From Ptiloglossa arizonensis (lineage: Eukaryota; Arthropoda; Insecta; Hymenoptera; Colletidae), in contig NW_027478421.1 of assembly GCF_051014685.1 (NCBI RefSeq), forward strand, positions 1,302,001-1,366,000: a stretch of 64,000 bases of DNA, read 5' to 3'. Shown here piece after piece: positions 25,581-38,997 of this stretch (within the stretch, counting starts at the first letter, position 1; each line of letters begins with the position of its first letter). The translations under genes and the position numbers were made by a program. Under the pieces are notes generated by a model. That model was not told where the DNA came from and ran no database searches. It saw only the letters and a list, made by a program, of their open reading frames with translations.

Positions 25581-27995
25581 CTGCTTTCAGATGCAACAGA
25601 AATTTTGCGGATTGGTCAATCCGTTCGAGAGATATGGGAGTTTGGAGGTAAGAAACACTTGAGAAACTCAAAATTTTCGCAGTTCTGGTGCTCGACAAGC
25701 ATAACTAGAACGGACTAGGGAAAAGTACGCATACCGTTGTAATAGGGCGAAGTTCTACTTTCTGATGCAACAGAAATTTTGCGGATTGGTCAATCCGTTC
25801 GCGAGATATGGCAGTTTGGAGGTAAGAAACGCTTGAGAAACTCAAAATGTTCACAGTTCTGATGCTCGAAACGAATAACTAGAACGGCCTAGGGGAAAAG
25901 TACTCATACCGTTGTGATCGGGCGAGTTTCTACTTTCAGATGCAACAGAAATTTTGCGGATCGGTCAATCCGTTCGCGAGATATGGCAGTTTGGAAGTAA
26001 GAAACGGTTGAGAAACTAAAAATTTTCGCAGTTCTGATGCTCGAAACGAATAACTAGAACGGCCTACGGGAAAAGTACGCATACCTTTGTAATCGGGCGG
26101 GTTTCTGCTTTCAGATGCAACAGAAATTTTGCGGATTGGTCAATCCGTTCGCGAGATATGGGAGTTTGGAGGTAAGAAACACTTGAGAAACTCAAAATTT
26201 TCGCAGTTCTGGTGCTCGACAAGCATAACTAGATAGGACTAGGGGAAAAGTACGCATACCGTTGTAATAGGGCGAACTTCTACTTTCAGATGCAACAGAA
26301 ATTTTGCGGATTGGTCAATCCGTTCGCGAGATATGGCAGTTTGGAGGTAAGAAACGGTTGAGAAACTCAAAATGTTCACAGGTCTGATGCTCGAAACGAA
26401 TAACCAGAACGGCCTAGGGGAAAGGTACGCATACCGTCGTAATCGGGCGAGCTTCTACTTTCAGATGCAACAGAAATTTTGCGGATTGGTCAATCCGTTC
26501 GCGTGATGTGGCAGTTTGTAAGTAAGAAACGCTTGAGAAACTAAAAATTTTCGCAGTTCTGATGCTCGAAACGAATAACTAGAACGGCCTACGGGAAAAG
26601 TACACATACCGTTGTAATCGGGCGAGTTCCTACTTTCAGATGCAACAGAAATTTTGCGGATCGGTCAATCCGTTCGCGAGATATGGCAGTTTGGAGGTAA
26701 GAAACGGTTGAGAAACTCAAAATGTTCACAGTTCTGATGCTCGACAAGCATAACTAGATAGGACTAGGGGAAAAGTACGCATACCTTTGTAATCGGGCGG
26801 GTTTCTGCTTTCAGATGCAACAGAAATTTTGCGGATTGGTCAATCCGTTCGCGAGATATGGCAGTTTGGAGGTAAGAAACGGTTGAGAAACTCAAAATTT
26901 TCGCAGTTCTGATGCTCGAAACGAATAACTGGAACGGGCTAGGGGAAAAGTACACATACCGTTGTAATCGGGCGAGTTCCTACTTTCAGATGCAACAGAA
27001 ATTTTGCGGATCGGTCAATCCGTTCGCGAGATATGGCAGTTTGGAGGTAAGAAACGGTTGAGAAACTCAAAATGTTCACAGTTCTGATGCTCGACAAGCA
27101 TAACTAGAACGGCCTAGGGGAAAAGTATTCATACCGCTGTGATCGGGCGAGTTTCTACTTTCAGATGCAACAGGAATTTTGCGGATTGGTCAATCCGTTC
27201 GCGAGATATGGCAGTTTGGAGGTAAGAAACGCTTGAGAAACTAAAAATTTTCGCAGTTCTGATGCTCGAAACGAATAACTAGAACGGCCTAGGGGAAAAG
27301 TACTCATACCATTGTGATCGGGCGAGTTTCTACTTTCAGATGCAACAGAAATTTTGCGGATTGGTCAATCCGTTCGCGAGATATGGCAGTTTGGAGGTAA
27401 GAAACGCTTGAGAAACTAAAAATTTTCGCTGTTCTGATGCTCGAAACGAATAACTAGAACGGCCTAGGGGAAAAGTACGCATACCATTGTGATCGGGCGA
27501 GTTTCTACTTTCAGATGCAACAGAAATTTTGCGGATTGGTCAATCCGTTCGCGAGATATGGCAGTTTGGAGGTAAGAAACGCTTGAGAAACTCAAAATTT
27601 TCGCTGTTCTGATGCTCGAAACGAATAACTAGAACGGCCTAGGGGAAAAGTACGCATATCGTTGTAGTCGGGCGAGTTTCTGCTTTCAGGTGCAACAGAA
27701 ATTTTGCGGATTGGTCAATCCGTTCGCGAGATATGGGAGTTTGGAGGTAACAAGCACTTGAGAAACTCAAAATTTTCGCAGTTCTGATGCTCTAAACGAA
27801 TAACTGGAACGGTCTAGGGGAAAAGTACACATACCGTTGTAATCGGGCGAGTTTCTACTTTCAGATGCAACAGAAATTTTGCGGATTGTTCAATCCGTTC
27901 GCGAGATATGGCAGTTTGGAGGTAAGAAACGCTTGAGAAACTAAAAATTTTCGCAGTTCTGATGCTCGAAACGGATAACTAGAACGGCCTAGGGG
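25581..27995 (+). repeat. Mixed monomers linking the 13-mer copies to the 3-mer duplications
   Basis: A fifth 174-bp junction lies at about 25,718. The T1 head at 26,426 is followed by T4 and T2 monomers like those of the first family. About 27,093-27,800 resembles 31,992-32,520 (offset 4,899) but holds one extra monomer, in which a T3 with 'accattgtg' is repeated with a 'tacgcat' head (27,471). It includes 'gtaacaagcac' (27,745), a private variant. Confidence 0.65.
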
Positions 27996-29045
27996 AAAAG
28001 TACTCATACCGTTGTGATCGGGCGAGTTTCTACTTTCAGATGCAACAGAAATTTTGCGGATTGGTCAATCCGTTCGCGAGATAAGGCAGTTTGGAGGTAA
28101 GAAACGCTTGAGAAACTCAAAATTTTCGCAGTTCTGATGCTCGAAACGAATAACCAGAACGGCCTAGGGGAAAGGTACGCATACCGCTATGATCGGGCGA
28201 GTTTCTGCTTTCAGATGCAACAGAAATTTTGCGGATTGGTCAATCCGTTCGCGAGATATGGCAGTTTGGAGGTAAGAAACGCTTGAGAAACTCAAAATGT
28301 TCACAGTTCTGATGCTCGAAACGAATAACTAGAACTGCCTAGGGGAAAGGTACTCATACCGTTGTGATCGGGCGAGTTTCTACTTTCAGATGCAACAGAA
28401 ATTTTGCGGATCGGTCAATCCGTTCGCGAGATATGGCAGTTTGGAAGTAGGAAACGGTTGAGAAACTAAAAATTTTCGCAGTTCTGATGCTCGAAACGAA
28501 TAACTAGAACGGCCTACGGGAAAAGTACTCATACCGTTGTGATCGGGCGAGTTTCTACTTTCAGATGCAACAGAAATTTTGCGGATTGGTCAATCCGTTC
28601 GCGAGATAAGGCAGTTTGGAGGTAAGAAACGCTTGAGAAACTCAAAATTTTCGCAGTTCTGATGCTCGAAACGAATAACCAGAACGGCCTAGGGGAAAGG
28701 TACGCATACCGCTATGATCGGGCGAGTTTCTGCTTTCAGATGCAACAGAAATTTTGCGGATTGGTCAATCCGTTCGCGAGATATGGCAGTTTGGAGGTAA
28801 GAAACGCTTGAGAAACTCAAAATGTTCACAGTTCTGATGCTCGAAACGAATAACTAGAACTGCCTAGGGGAAAGGTACTCATACCGTTGTGATCGGGCGA
28901 GTTTCTACTTTCAGATGCAACAGAAATTTTGCGGATCGGTCAATCCGTTCGCGAGATATGGCAGTTTGGAAGTAAGAAACGGTTGAGAAACTAAAAATTT
29001 TCGCAGTTCTGATGCTCGAAACGAATAACTAGAACGGCCTACGGG
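27996..29045 (+). repeat. Tandem duplication of three monomers (2 x 525 bp)
   Basis: 27,996-28,520 repeats as 28,521-29,045. Both contain 'gagataaggcag' (28,081 and 28,606) and 'gaactgcctagg' (28,333 and 28,858), changes not seen elsewhere in the window. The one difference noted is 'gaagtagg' at 28,444 against 'gaagtaag' at 28,969. Private markers shared by adjacent copies mean a recent local duplication. Confidence 0.85.
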
Positions 29046-30095
29046 AAAAGTACGCATACCCTTGTAATCGGGCGGGTTTCTGCTTTCAGATGCAACAGAA
29101 ATTTTGCGGATTGGTCAATCCGTTCGCGAGATATGGGAGTTTGGAGGTAAGAAACACTTGAGAAACTCAAAATTTTCGCAGTTCTGGTGCTCGACAAGCA
29201 TAACAAGATAGTACTAGGGGAAAAGTACGCATACCGTTGTAATAGGGCGAACTTCTACTTTCAGATGCAACAGAAATTTTGCGGATTGGTCAATCCGTTC
29301 GCGAGATATGGCAGTTTGGAGGTAAGAAACGGTTGAGAAACTCGAAATGTTCACAGTTCTGATGCTCGAAACGAATAACCAGAACGGCCTAGGGGAAAGG
29401 TACGCATACCGTCGTAATCGGGCGAGCTTCTACTTTCAGATGCAACAGAAATTTTGCGGATTGGTCAATCCGTTCGCGAGATATGGCAGTTTGGAAGTAA
29501 GAAACGGTTGAGAAACTAAAAATTTTCGCAGTTCTGATGCTCGAAACGAATAACTAGAACGGCCTACGGGAAAAGTACGCATACCCTTGTAATCGGGCGG
29601 GTTTCTGCTTTCAGATGCAACAGAAATTTTGCGGATTGGTCAATCCGTTCGCGAGATATGGGAGTTTGGAGGTAAGAAACACTTGAGAAACTCAAAATTT
29701 TCGCAGTTCTGGTGCTCGACAAGCATAACAAGATAGTACTAGGGGAAAAGTACGCATACCGTTGTAATAGGGCGAACTTCTACTTTCAGATGCAACAGAA
29801 ATTTTGCGGATTGGTCAATCCGTTCGCGAGATATGGCAGTTTGGAGGTAAGAAACGGTTGAGAAACTCGAAATGTTCACAGTTCTGATGCTCGAAACGAA
29901 TAACCAGAACGGCCTAGGGGAAAGGTACGCATACCGTCGTAATCGGGCGAGCTTCTACTTTCAGATGCAACAGAAATTTTGCGGATTGGTCAATCCGTTC
30001 GCGTGATGTGGCAGTTTGTAAGTAAGAAACGCTTGAGAAACTAAAAATTTTCGCAGTTCTGATGCTCGAAACGAATAACTAGAACGGCCTACGGG
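29046..30095 (+). repeat. Second 3-monomer duplication, with a chimeric third monomer
   Basis: 29,046-29,570 and 29,571-30,095 share 'acccttgtaatcg', 'gatagtactagg' and 'ctcgaaatgttc' at offset 525. They differ in the third monomer. In the first unit (29,396-29,570) a T1 head ('gtcgtaatcg') is joined to the tail of a T3 monomer ('gagatatgg', 'gaagtaag'). In the second the T1 tail ('gtgatgtgg') is intact. The switch falls between about p67 and p84, in the dyad and CENP-B-like segment. Confidence 0.8.
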
Positions 30096-31690
30096 AAAAG
30101 TACGCATACCTTTGTAATCGGGCGGGTTTCTGCTTTCAGATGCAACAGAAATTTTGCGGATTGGTCAATCCGTTCGCGAGATATGGCAGTTTGGAGGTAA
30201 GAAACGGTTGAGAAACTCAAAATTTTCGCAGTTCTGATGCTCGAAACGAATAACCAGAACGGCCTAGGGGAAAGGTACGCATACCGTTGTAATCGGGCGA
30301 GTTTCTACTTTCAGATGCAACAGAAATTTTGCGGATTGTTCAATCCGTTCGCGAGATATGGCAGTTTGGATGTAAGAAACGCTTGAGAAACTAAAAATTT
30401 TCGCAGTTCTGATGCTCGAAACGAATAACTAGAACGGCCTAGGGGAAAAGTACTCATACCGTTGTGATCGGGCGAGTTTCTACTTTCAGATGCAACAGAA
30501 ATTTTGCGGATTGGTCAATCCGTTCGCGAGATATGGCAGTTTGGAGGTAAGAAACGCTTGAGAAACTCAAAATTTTCGCAGTTCTGATGCTCGAAACGAA
30601 TAACCAGAACGGCCTAGGGGAAAGGTACGCATACCGTCGTAATCTGGCGAGTTTCTACTTTCAGATGCAACAGAAATTTTGCGGATTGGACAATCCGTTC
30701 GCGTGATGTGGCAGTTTGTAAGTAAGAAACGCTTGAGAAACTAAAAATTTTCGCAGTTCTGATGCTCGAAACGAATCACTAGAACGGCCTACGGGAAAAG
30801 TACGCATACCTTTGTAATCGGGCGGGTATCTGCTTTCAGATGCAACAGAAATTTTGCGGATTGGTCAATCCGTTCGAGAGATATGGGAGTTTGGTGGTAA
30901 GAAACACTTGAGAAACTCAAAATTTTCGCAGTTCTGGTGCTCGACAAGCATAACTAGAACGGACTAGGGAAAAGTACGCATACCGTTGTAATAGGGCGAA
31001 CTTCTACTTTCTGATGCAACAGAAATTTTGCGGATTGGTCAATCCGTTCGCGAGATATGGCAGTTTGGAGGTAAGAAACGCTTGAGAAACTCAAAATGTT
31101 CACAGTTCTGATGCTCGAAACGAATAACTAGAACGGCCTAGGGGAAAAGTACTCATACCGTTGTGATCGGGCGAGTTTCTACTTTCAGATGCAACAGAAA
31201 TTTTGCGGATTGTTCAATCCGTTCGCGAGATATGGCAGTTTGGATGTAAGAAACGCTTGAGAAACTAAAAATTTTCGCAGTTCTGATGCTCGAAACGAAT
31301 AACTAGAACGGCCTAGGGGAAAAGTACTCATACCGTTGTGATCGGGCGAGTTTCTACTTTCAGATGCAACAGAAATTTTGCGGATTGGTCAATCCGTTCG
31401 CGAGATATGGCAGTTTGGAGGTAAGAAACGCTTGAGAAACTCAAAATTTTCGCAGTTCTGATGCTCGAAACGAATAACCAGAACGGCCTAGGGGAAAGGT
31501 ACGCATACCGTCGTAATCTGGCGAGTTTCTACTTTCAGATGCAACAGAAATTTTGCGGATTGGACAATCCGTTCGCGTGATGTGGCAGTTTGTAAGTAAG
31601 AAACGCTTGAGAAACTAAAAATTTTCGCAGTTCTGATGCTCGAAACGAATCACTAGAACGGCCTACGGGAAAAGTACGCATACCTTTGTA
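29469..31690 (+). repeat. 13-monomer higher-order repeat, copy C (displaced)
   Basis: Matches copy B at a constant offset of 6,123: 'acaagatag' 23,605 and 29,728; 'ggtacgcataccgttg' 24,153 and 30,276; 'cgtaatctggcg' heads 24,503 and 30,626, 25,377 and 31,500. It contains the sixth 174-bp junction (30,968). About 4 kb of other satellite separates it from copy B. It overlaps the preceding 3-monomer duplication, so the duplication formed at its left edge. Confidence 0.8.
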
Positions 31691-31980
31691 ATTGGGCGGG
31701 TTTCTGCTTTCAGATGCAACAGAAATTTTGCGGATCGGTCAATCCGTTCGCGTGATGTGGCAGTTTGTAAGTAAGAAACGCTTGAGAAACTAAAAATTTT
31801 CGCAGTTCTGATGCTCGAAACGAATAACTAGAACGGCCTACGGGAAAAGTACGCATACCTTCGTAATCGGGCGGGTTTCTGCTTTCAGATGCAACAGAAA
31901 TTTTGCGGATTGGTCAATCCGTTCGCGAGATATGGCAGTTTGGAGGTAAGAAACGGTTGAGAAACTCAAAATTTTCGCAG

Positions 31981-34900
31981 TTCTGATGCTCGACAAGCAT
32001 AACTAGAACGGCCTAGGGGAAAAGTATTCATACCGCTGTGATCGGGCGAGTTTCTACTTTCAGATGCAACAGGAATTTTGCGGATTGGTCAATCCGTTCG
32101 CGAGATATGGCAGTTTGGAGGTAAGAAACGCTTGAGAAACTAAAAATTTTCGCAGTTCTGATGCTCGAAACGAATAACTAGAACGGCCTAGGGGAAAAGT
32201 ACTCATACCATTGTGATCGGGCGAGTTTCTACTTTCAGATGCAACAGAAATTTTGCGGATTGGTCAATCCGTTCGCGAGATATGGCAGTTTGGAGGTAAG
32301 AAACGCTTGATAAACTCAAAATTTTCGCTGTTCTGATGCTCGAAACGAATAACTAGAACGGCCTAGGGGAAAAGTACGCATATCGTTGTAGTCGGGCGAG
32401 TTTCTGCTTTCAGGTGCAACAGAAATTTTGCGGATTGGTCAATCCGTTCGCGAGATATGGGAGTTTGGAGGTAAGAAGCACTTGAGAAACTCAAAATTTT
32501 CGCAGTTCTGATGCTCTAAACGAATAACTGGAACGGTCTAGGGGAAAAGTACACATACCGTTGTAATCGGGCGAGTTTCTACTTTCAGATGCAACAGAAA
32601 TTTTGCGGATTGTTCAATCCGTTCGCGAGATATGGCAGTTTGGAGGTAAGAAACGCTTGAGAAACTAAAAATTTTCGCAGTTCTGATGCTCGAAACGGAT
32701 AACTAGAACGGCCTAGGGGAAAAGTACTCATACCGTTGTGATCGGGCGAGTTGCTACTTTCAGATGCAACAAAAATTTTGCGGATTGGTCAATCCGTTCG
32801 CGAGATATGGCAGTTTGGAGGTAAGAAACGCTTGAGAAACTCAAAATTTTCGCAGTTCTGATGCTCGAAACGAATAACCAGAACGGCCTAGGGGAAAGGT
32901 ACGCATACCGCTATGATCGGGCGAGTTTCTGCTTTCAGATGCAACAGAAATTTTGCGGATCGGTCAATCCGTTCGCGAGATATGGCAGTTTGGAAGTATG
33001 AAACGGTTGAGAAACTAAAAATTTTCGCAGTTCTGAAGCTCGAAACGAATAACTAGAACGGCCTACGAGAAAGGTACGCATACCTTTGTAATCGGGCCGG
33101 TTTCTGCTTTCAGATGCAACAGAAATTTTGCGGATTGGTCAATCCGTTCGGGAGATATGGGAGTTTGGAGGTAAGAAACACTTGAGAAACTCAAAATTTT
33201 CGCAGTTCTGGTGCTCGACAAGCATAACTAGATAGGACTAGGGGAAAAGTACGCATACCATTGTAATAGGGCGAACTTCTACTTTCAGATGCAACAGAAA
33301 TTTTGCGGATTGGTCAATCCGTTCGCGAGATATGGCAGTTTGGAGGTAAGAAACGGTGAGAAACTCAAAATGTTCACAGTTCTGATGCTCGAAACGAATA
33401 ACCAGAACGGCCTAGGGGAAGGGTACGCATACCGTCGTAATCGGGCGAGCTTCTACTTTCAGATGCAACAGAAATTTTGCGGATTGGTCAATCCGTTCGC
33501 GTGATGTGGCAGTTTGTAAGTAAGAAGCGCTTGAGAAACTCAAAATTTTCGCAGTTCTGATGCTCTAAACGAATAACTGGAACGGTCTAGGGGAAAAGTA
33601 CACATACCGTTGTAATCGGGCGAGTTTCTACTTTCAGATGCAACAAAAATTTTGCGGATTGTTCAATCCGTTCGCGAGATATGGCAATTTGGAGGTAAGA
33701 AACGCTTGAGAAACTAAAAATTTTCGCAGTTCTGATGCTCGAAACGGATAACTAGAACGGCCTAGGGGAAAAGTACTCATACTGTTGTGATCGGGCGAGT
33801 TTCTACTTTCAGATGCAACAGAAATTTTGCGGATTGGTCAATCCGTTCGCGAGATATGGCAGTTTGGAGGTAAGAAACGGTTGAGAAACTCAAAATGTTC
33901 ACAGTTCTGATGCTCGAAATGAATAACCAGAACGGCCTACTGGAAGGGTACGCATACCGTCGTAATCGGGCGAGCTTCTACTTTCAGATGCAACAGAAAT
34001 TTTGCGGATTGGTGAATCCGTTCGCGTGATGTGGCAGTTTGTAAGTAAGAAGCGCTTGAGAAAATAAAAATTTTCGCAGTTCTGATGCTCGAAACGAATA
34101 ACTAGAACGGCCTACGGGAAAAGTACGCATACCTTTGTAATCGGGCGGGTTTCTGCTTTCAGATGCAACAGAAAGTTTGCGGATTGGTCAATCCGATCGC
34201 GAGATATGGCAGTTTGGAGGTAAGAAACGCTTGAGAAACTCAAAATGTTCACAGTTCTGATGCTCGAAACGAATAACTAGAACGGCCTAGGGGAAAAGTA
34301 CTCACACCGTTGTGATCGGGCGAGTTTCTACTTTCAGATGCAACAGAAATTTTGCGGATCGGTCAATCCGTTCGCGAGATATGGCAGTTTGGAAGTAAGA
34401 AACGGTTGAGAAACTAAAAATTTTCGCAGTTCTGATGCTCGAAACGAATAACTAGAACGGCCTACGGGAAAAGTACGCATACCTTTGTAATCGGGCGGGT
34501 TTCTGCTTTCAGATGCAACAGAAATTTTGCGGATTGGTCAATCCGTTCGCGAGATATGGGAGTTTGGAGGTAAGAAACACTTGAGAAACTCAAAATTTTC
34601 GCAGTTCTGGTGCCCGACAAGCATAACTAGATAGGACTAGGGGAAAAGTACGCATACCGTTGTAATAGGGCGAACTTCTACTTTCAGATGCAACAGAAAT
34701 TTTGCGGATTGGTCAATCCGTTCGCGAGATATGGCAGTTTGGAGGTAAGAAACGGTTGAGAAACTCAAAATGTTCACAGTTCTGATGCTCGAAACGAATA
34801 ACAAGAACGGCCTAGGGGAAAGGTACGCATACCGTCGTAATCGGGCGAGCTTCTACTTTCAGATGCAACAGAAATTTTGCGGATTGGTCAATCCGTTCGC

Positions 34901-36528
34901 GTGATGTGGCAGTTTGTAAGTAAGAAACGCTTGAGAAACTAAAAATTTTCGCAGTTCTGATGCTCGAAACGAATAACTAGAACGGCCTACGGGAAAAGTA
35001 CGCATACCTTTGTAATCGGGCGGGTTTCTGCTTTCAGATGCAACAGAAATTTTGCGGATTGGTCAATCCGTTCGCGAGATATGGCAGTTTGGAGGTAAGA
35101 AACGGTTGAGAAACTCAAAATTTTCGCAGTTCTGATGCTCGAAACGAATAACTGGAACGGGCTAGGGGAAAAGTACACATACCGTTGTAATCGGGCGAGT
35201 TCCTACTTTCAGATAAAACAGAAATTTTGCGGATCGGTCAATCCGTTCGCGAGATATGGCAGTTTGGAGGTAAGAAACGGTTGAGAAACTCAAAATGTTC
35301 ACAGTTCTGATGCTCGACAAGCATAACTAGAACGGCCTAGGGGAAAAGTATTATTACCGCTGTGATCGGGCGAGTTTCTACTTTCAGATGCAACAGGAAT
35401 TTTGCGGATTGGTCAATCCGTTCGCGAGATATGGCAGTTTGGAGGTAAGAAACGCTTGAGAAACTAAAAATTTTCGCAGTTCTGATGCTCGAAACGAATA
35501 ACTAGAACGGCCTAGGGGAAAAGTACTCATACCATTGTGATCGGGCGAGTTTCTACTTTCAGATGCAACAGAAATTTTGCGGATTGGTCAATCCGTTCGC
35601 GAGATATGGCAGTTTGGAGGTAAGAAACGCTTGAGAAACTCAAAATTTTCGCTGTTCTGATGCTCGAAACGAATAACTAGAACGGCCTAGGGGAAAAGTA
35701 CGCATATCGTTGTAGTCGGGCGAGCTTCTGCTTTCAGGTGCAACAGAAATTTTGCGGATTGGTCAATCCGTTCGCGAGATATGGGAGTTTGGAGGTAAGA
35801 AGCACTTGAGAAACTCAAAATTTTTGCAGTTCTGATGCTCTAAACGAATAACTGGAACGGTCTAGGGGAAAAGTACACATACCGTTGTAATCGGGCGAGT
35901 TTCTACTTTCAGATGCAACAGAAATTTTGCGGATTGTTCAATCCGTTCGCGAGATATGGCAGTTTGGAGGTAAGAAACGCTTGAGAAACTAAAAATTTTC
36001 GCAGTTCTGATGCTCGAAACGGATAACTAGAACGGCCTAGGGGAAAAGTACTCATACCGTTGTGATCGGGCGAGTTTCTACTTTCAGATGCAACAGAAAT
36101 TTTGCGGATTGGTCAATCCGTTCGCGAGATATGGCAGTTTGGAGGTAAGAAACGGTTGAGAAACTCAAAATGTTCACAGTTCTGATGCTCGAAATGAATA
36201 ACCAGAACGGCCTACTGGAAGGGTACGCATACCGTCGTAATCGGGCGAGCTTCTACTTTCAGATGCAACAGAAATTTTGCGGATTGGTCAATCCGTTCGC
36301 GTGATGTGGCAGTTTGTAAGTAAGAAGCGCTTGAGAAAATAAAAATTTTCGCAGTTCTGATGCTCGAAACGAATAACTAGAACGGCCTACGGGAAAAGTA
36401 CGCATACCTTTGTAATCGGGCGGGTTTCTGCTTTCAGATGCAACAGAAAGTTTGCGGATTGGTCAATCCGTTCGCGAGATATGGCAGTTTGGAGGTAAGA
36501 AACGGTTGAGAAACTCAAAATGTTCACA
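31981..36528 (+). repeat. 4.55-kb block, first copy (D1a)
   Basis: Matches 41,955-46,502 at offset 9,974. Shared private markers: 'gcttgataaactc' (32,307), 'gagttgctac' (32,748), 'gcaacaaaaat' (32,766), 'gaagtatgaaacgg' (32,993), 'ctgaagctcg' (33,034), a one-base deletion at 33,357 ('aaacggtgag'), 'cctactggaaggg' (33,936), 'agtattattacc' (35,347). The few differences include 33,914 ('gaaatgaataac' here, 'gaaatgtataac' there) and 34,304 ('ctcacaccg' here, 'ctcataccg' there). Identity is about 99.9% by eye. Confidence 0.88.
33243..33416 (+). repeat. 174-bp monomer, inherited by both copies of the 4.55-kb block
   Basis: 'gaaacggtgagaaac' at 33,352-33,366 lacks one T found in all other monomers ('gaaacggttgag', p113-114). 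The identical deletion at 43,331 in the second block shows it pre-dates the duplication. The shifted frame opens a chance forward 71-codon reading frame in each (33,289-33,504 and 43,263-43,478), which begins and ends in the same 14-residue string because it spans more than one monomer. Confidence 0.85.
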
Positions 36529-38997
36529 GTTCTGATGCTCGACAAGCATAACTAGAACGGCCTAGGGGAAAAGTATTCATACGGTTGTGATCGGGCGAGT
36601 TTCTACTTTCAGATGCAACAGGAATTTTGCGGATTGGTCAATCCGTTCGCGAGATATGGCAGTTTGGAGGTAAGAAACGCTTGAGAAACTAAAAATTTTC
36701 GCAGTTCTGATGCTCGAAACGAATAACTAGAACGGCCTAGGGGGAAAGTACTCATACCATTGTGATCGGGCGAGTTTCTACTTTCAGATGCAACAGAAAT
36801 TTTGCGGATTGGTCAATCCGTTCGCGAGATATGGCAGGTTGGAGGTAAGAAACGCTTGAGAAACTCAAAATTTTCGCTGTTCTGATGCTCGAAACGAATA
36901 ACTAGAACGGCCTAGGGGAAGAGTACGCATATCGTTGTAGTCGGGCGAGTTTCTGCTTTCAGGTGCAACAGAAATTTTGCGGATTGGTCAATCCGTTCGC
37001 GAGATATGGCAGTTTGGAGGTAAGAAACGGTTGAGAAACTCAAAATGTTCACAGTTCAGATGCTCGAAACGAATAACTAGAACGGCCTAGGGGAAAAGTA
37101 CTCATACCGTTGTGATCGGGCGAGTTTCTACTTTCAGAAGCAACAGAAATTTTGCGGATTGGTCAATCCGTTCGCGAGATATGGCAGTTTGGAGGTAAGA
37201 AACGCTTGAGAAACTCAAAATTTTCGCAGTTCTGATGCTCGAAACGAATAACTCGAACGGCCTAGGGGAAAACTGCCCATACCGTTGTAATCGGGCGAGT
37301 TTCTACTTTCAGATGCAACAGAAATTTTGCGGATTGGTCAATCCGTTCGCGAGATATGGCAGTTTTGAGGTAAGAAACGCTTGAAAAACTCAAAATTTTC
37401 GCAGTTCTGATGCTCGAAACGAATAACTAGAACGGCCTAGGGGAAAACTACTCATACTGTTGTAATCCTGCGAGTTTCTACTTTCAGATGCAACAGAAAT
37501 TTTGCGGATTGGTCAATCCGTTCGCGAGATATGGCAGTTTGGATGTAAGAAACGCTTGAGAAACTCAAAATTTTCGCTGTTCTGATGCTCGAAACGAATA
37601 ACTAGAACGGCCTAGGGGAAAAGTAAACATACCGTTGTAATCGGGCGAGTTTCTACTTTCAGATGCAACAGAAATTTTGCGGATTGGTCAATCATTTCGC
37701 GAGATATTGCAGTTTCGAGGTAAGAAACGCTTGAGCAACTCAAAATGTTCACAGTTCTGATGCTCGAAACGAATAACCAGAACGGCCTAGGGGAAAGGTA
37801 CGCATACCGTCGTAATCGGGCGAGCTTCTACTTTCAGATGCAACAGAAATTTTGCGGATTGGTCAATCCGTTCGCGTGATGTGGCAGTTTGTAAGTAAGA
37901 AACGCTTGAGAAACTAAAAATTTTCGCAGTTCTGATGCTCGAAACGAATAACTAGAACGGCCTACGGGAAAAGTACGCATACCTTCGTAATCGGGCGGGT
38001 TTCTGCTTTCAGATGCAACAGAAATTTTGCGGATTGGTCAATCCGTTCGCGAGATATGGCAGTTAGGAGGTAAGAAACGGTTGAGAAACTCAAAATTTTC
38101 GCAGTTCTGATGCTCGAAACGAATAACTGGAACGGGCTAGGGGAAAAGTACGCATACCTTTGTAATCGGGCGGGTTTCTGCTTTCAGATGCAACAGAAAT
38201 TTTGCGGATTGGTCAATCCGTTCGCGAGATATGGGAGTTTGGAGGTAAGAAACACTTGAGAAACTCAAAATTTTCGCAGTTCTGGTGCTCGACAAGCATA
38301 ACTAGATAGGACTAGGGGAAAAGTACGCATACCGTTGTAATAGGGCGAACTTCTACTTTCAGATGCAACAGAAATTTTGCGGATTGGTCAATCCGTTCGC
38401 GAGATATGGCAGTTTGGAGGTAAGAAACGGTTGAGAAACTCAAAATGTTCACAGTTCTGATGCTCGAAACGAATAACCAGAACGGCCTAGGGGAAAGGTA
38501 CGCATACCGTCGTAATCGGGCGAGCTTCTACTTTCAGATGCAACAGAAATTTTGCGGATTGGTCAATCCGTTCGCGTGATGTGGCAGTTTGTAAGTAAGA
38601 AACGCTTGAGAAACTAAAAATTTTCGCAGTTCTGATGCTCGAAACGAATAACTAGAACGGCCTACGGGAAAAGTACGCATACCTTTGTAATCGGGCGGGT
38701 TTCTGCTTTCAGATGCAACAGAAATTTTGCGGATTGGTCAATCCGTTCGCGAGATATGGCAGTTTGGAGGTAAGAAACGGTTGAGAAACTCAAAATTTTC
38801 GCAGTTCTGATGCTCGAAACGAATAACTGGAACGGGCTAGGGGAAAAGTACACATACCGTTGTAATCGGGCGAGTTCCTACTTTCAGATGCAACAGAAAT
38901 TTTGCGGATCGGTCAATCCGTTCGCGAGATATGGCAGTTTGGAGGTAAGAAACGGTTGAGAAACTCAAAATGTTCACAGTTCTGATGCTCGACAAGC
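36023..38997 (+). repeat. 17-monomer higher-order repeat (2,975 bp), copy 1
   Basis: Matches the next 2,975 bases. Landmarks at that offset: 'cctactggaaggg' (36,211 and 39,186), 'gacaagcat' (36,541 and 39,516), 'acagttcaga' (37,051 and 40,026). It contains a subset with unusual heads: 'aaaactgccc' (37,266), 'aaaactactc' with 'aatcctgcg' (37,445), and 'gtaaacatacc' with 'caatcatttcgc' (37,623). One difference seen is 'gcagttaggagg' (38,060) against 'gcagtttggagg' in copy 2. The left 0.5 kb overlaps block D1a. Confidence 0.88.

Noticed and set aside
33289..33504. 71-codon forward frame, duplicated at 43,263
   Set aside because: Created by the one-base deletion at 33,357; its two ends are the same peptide from neighbouring monomers. 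The duplicate exists because the DNA block was duplicated.
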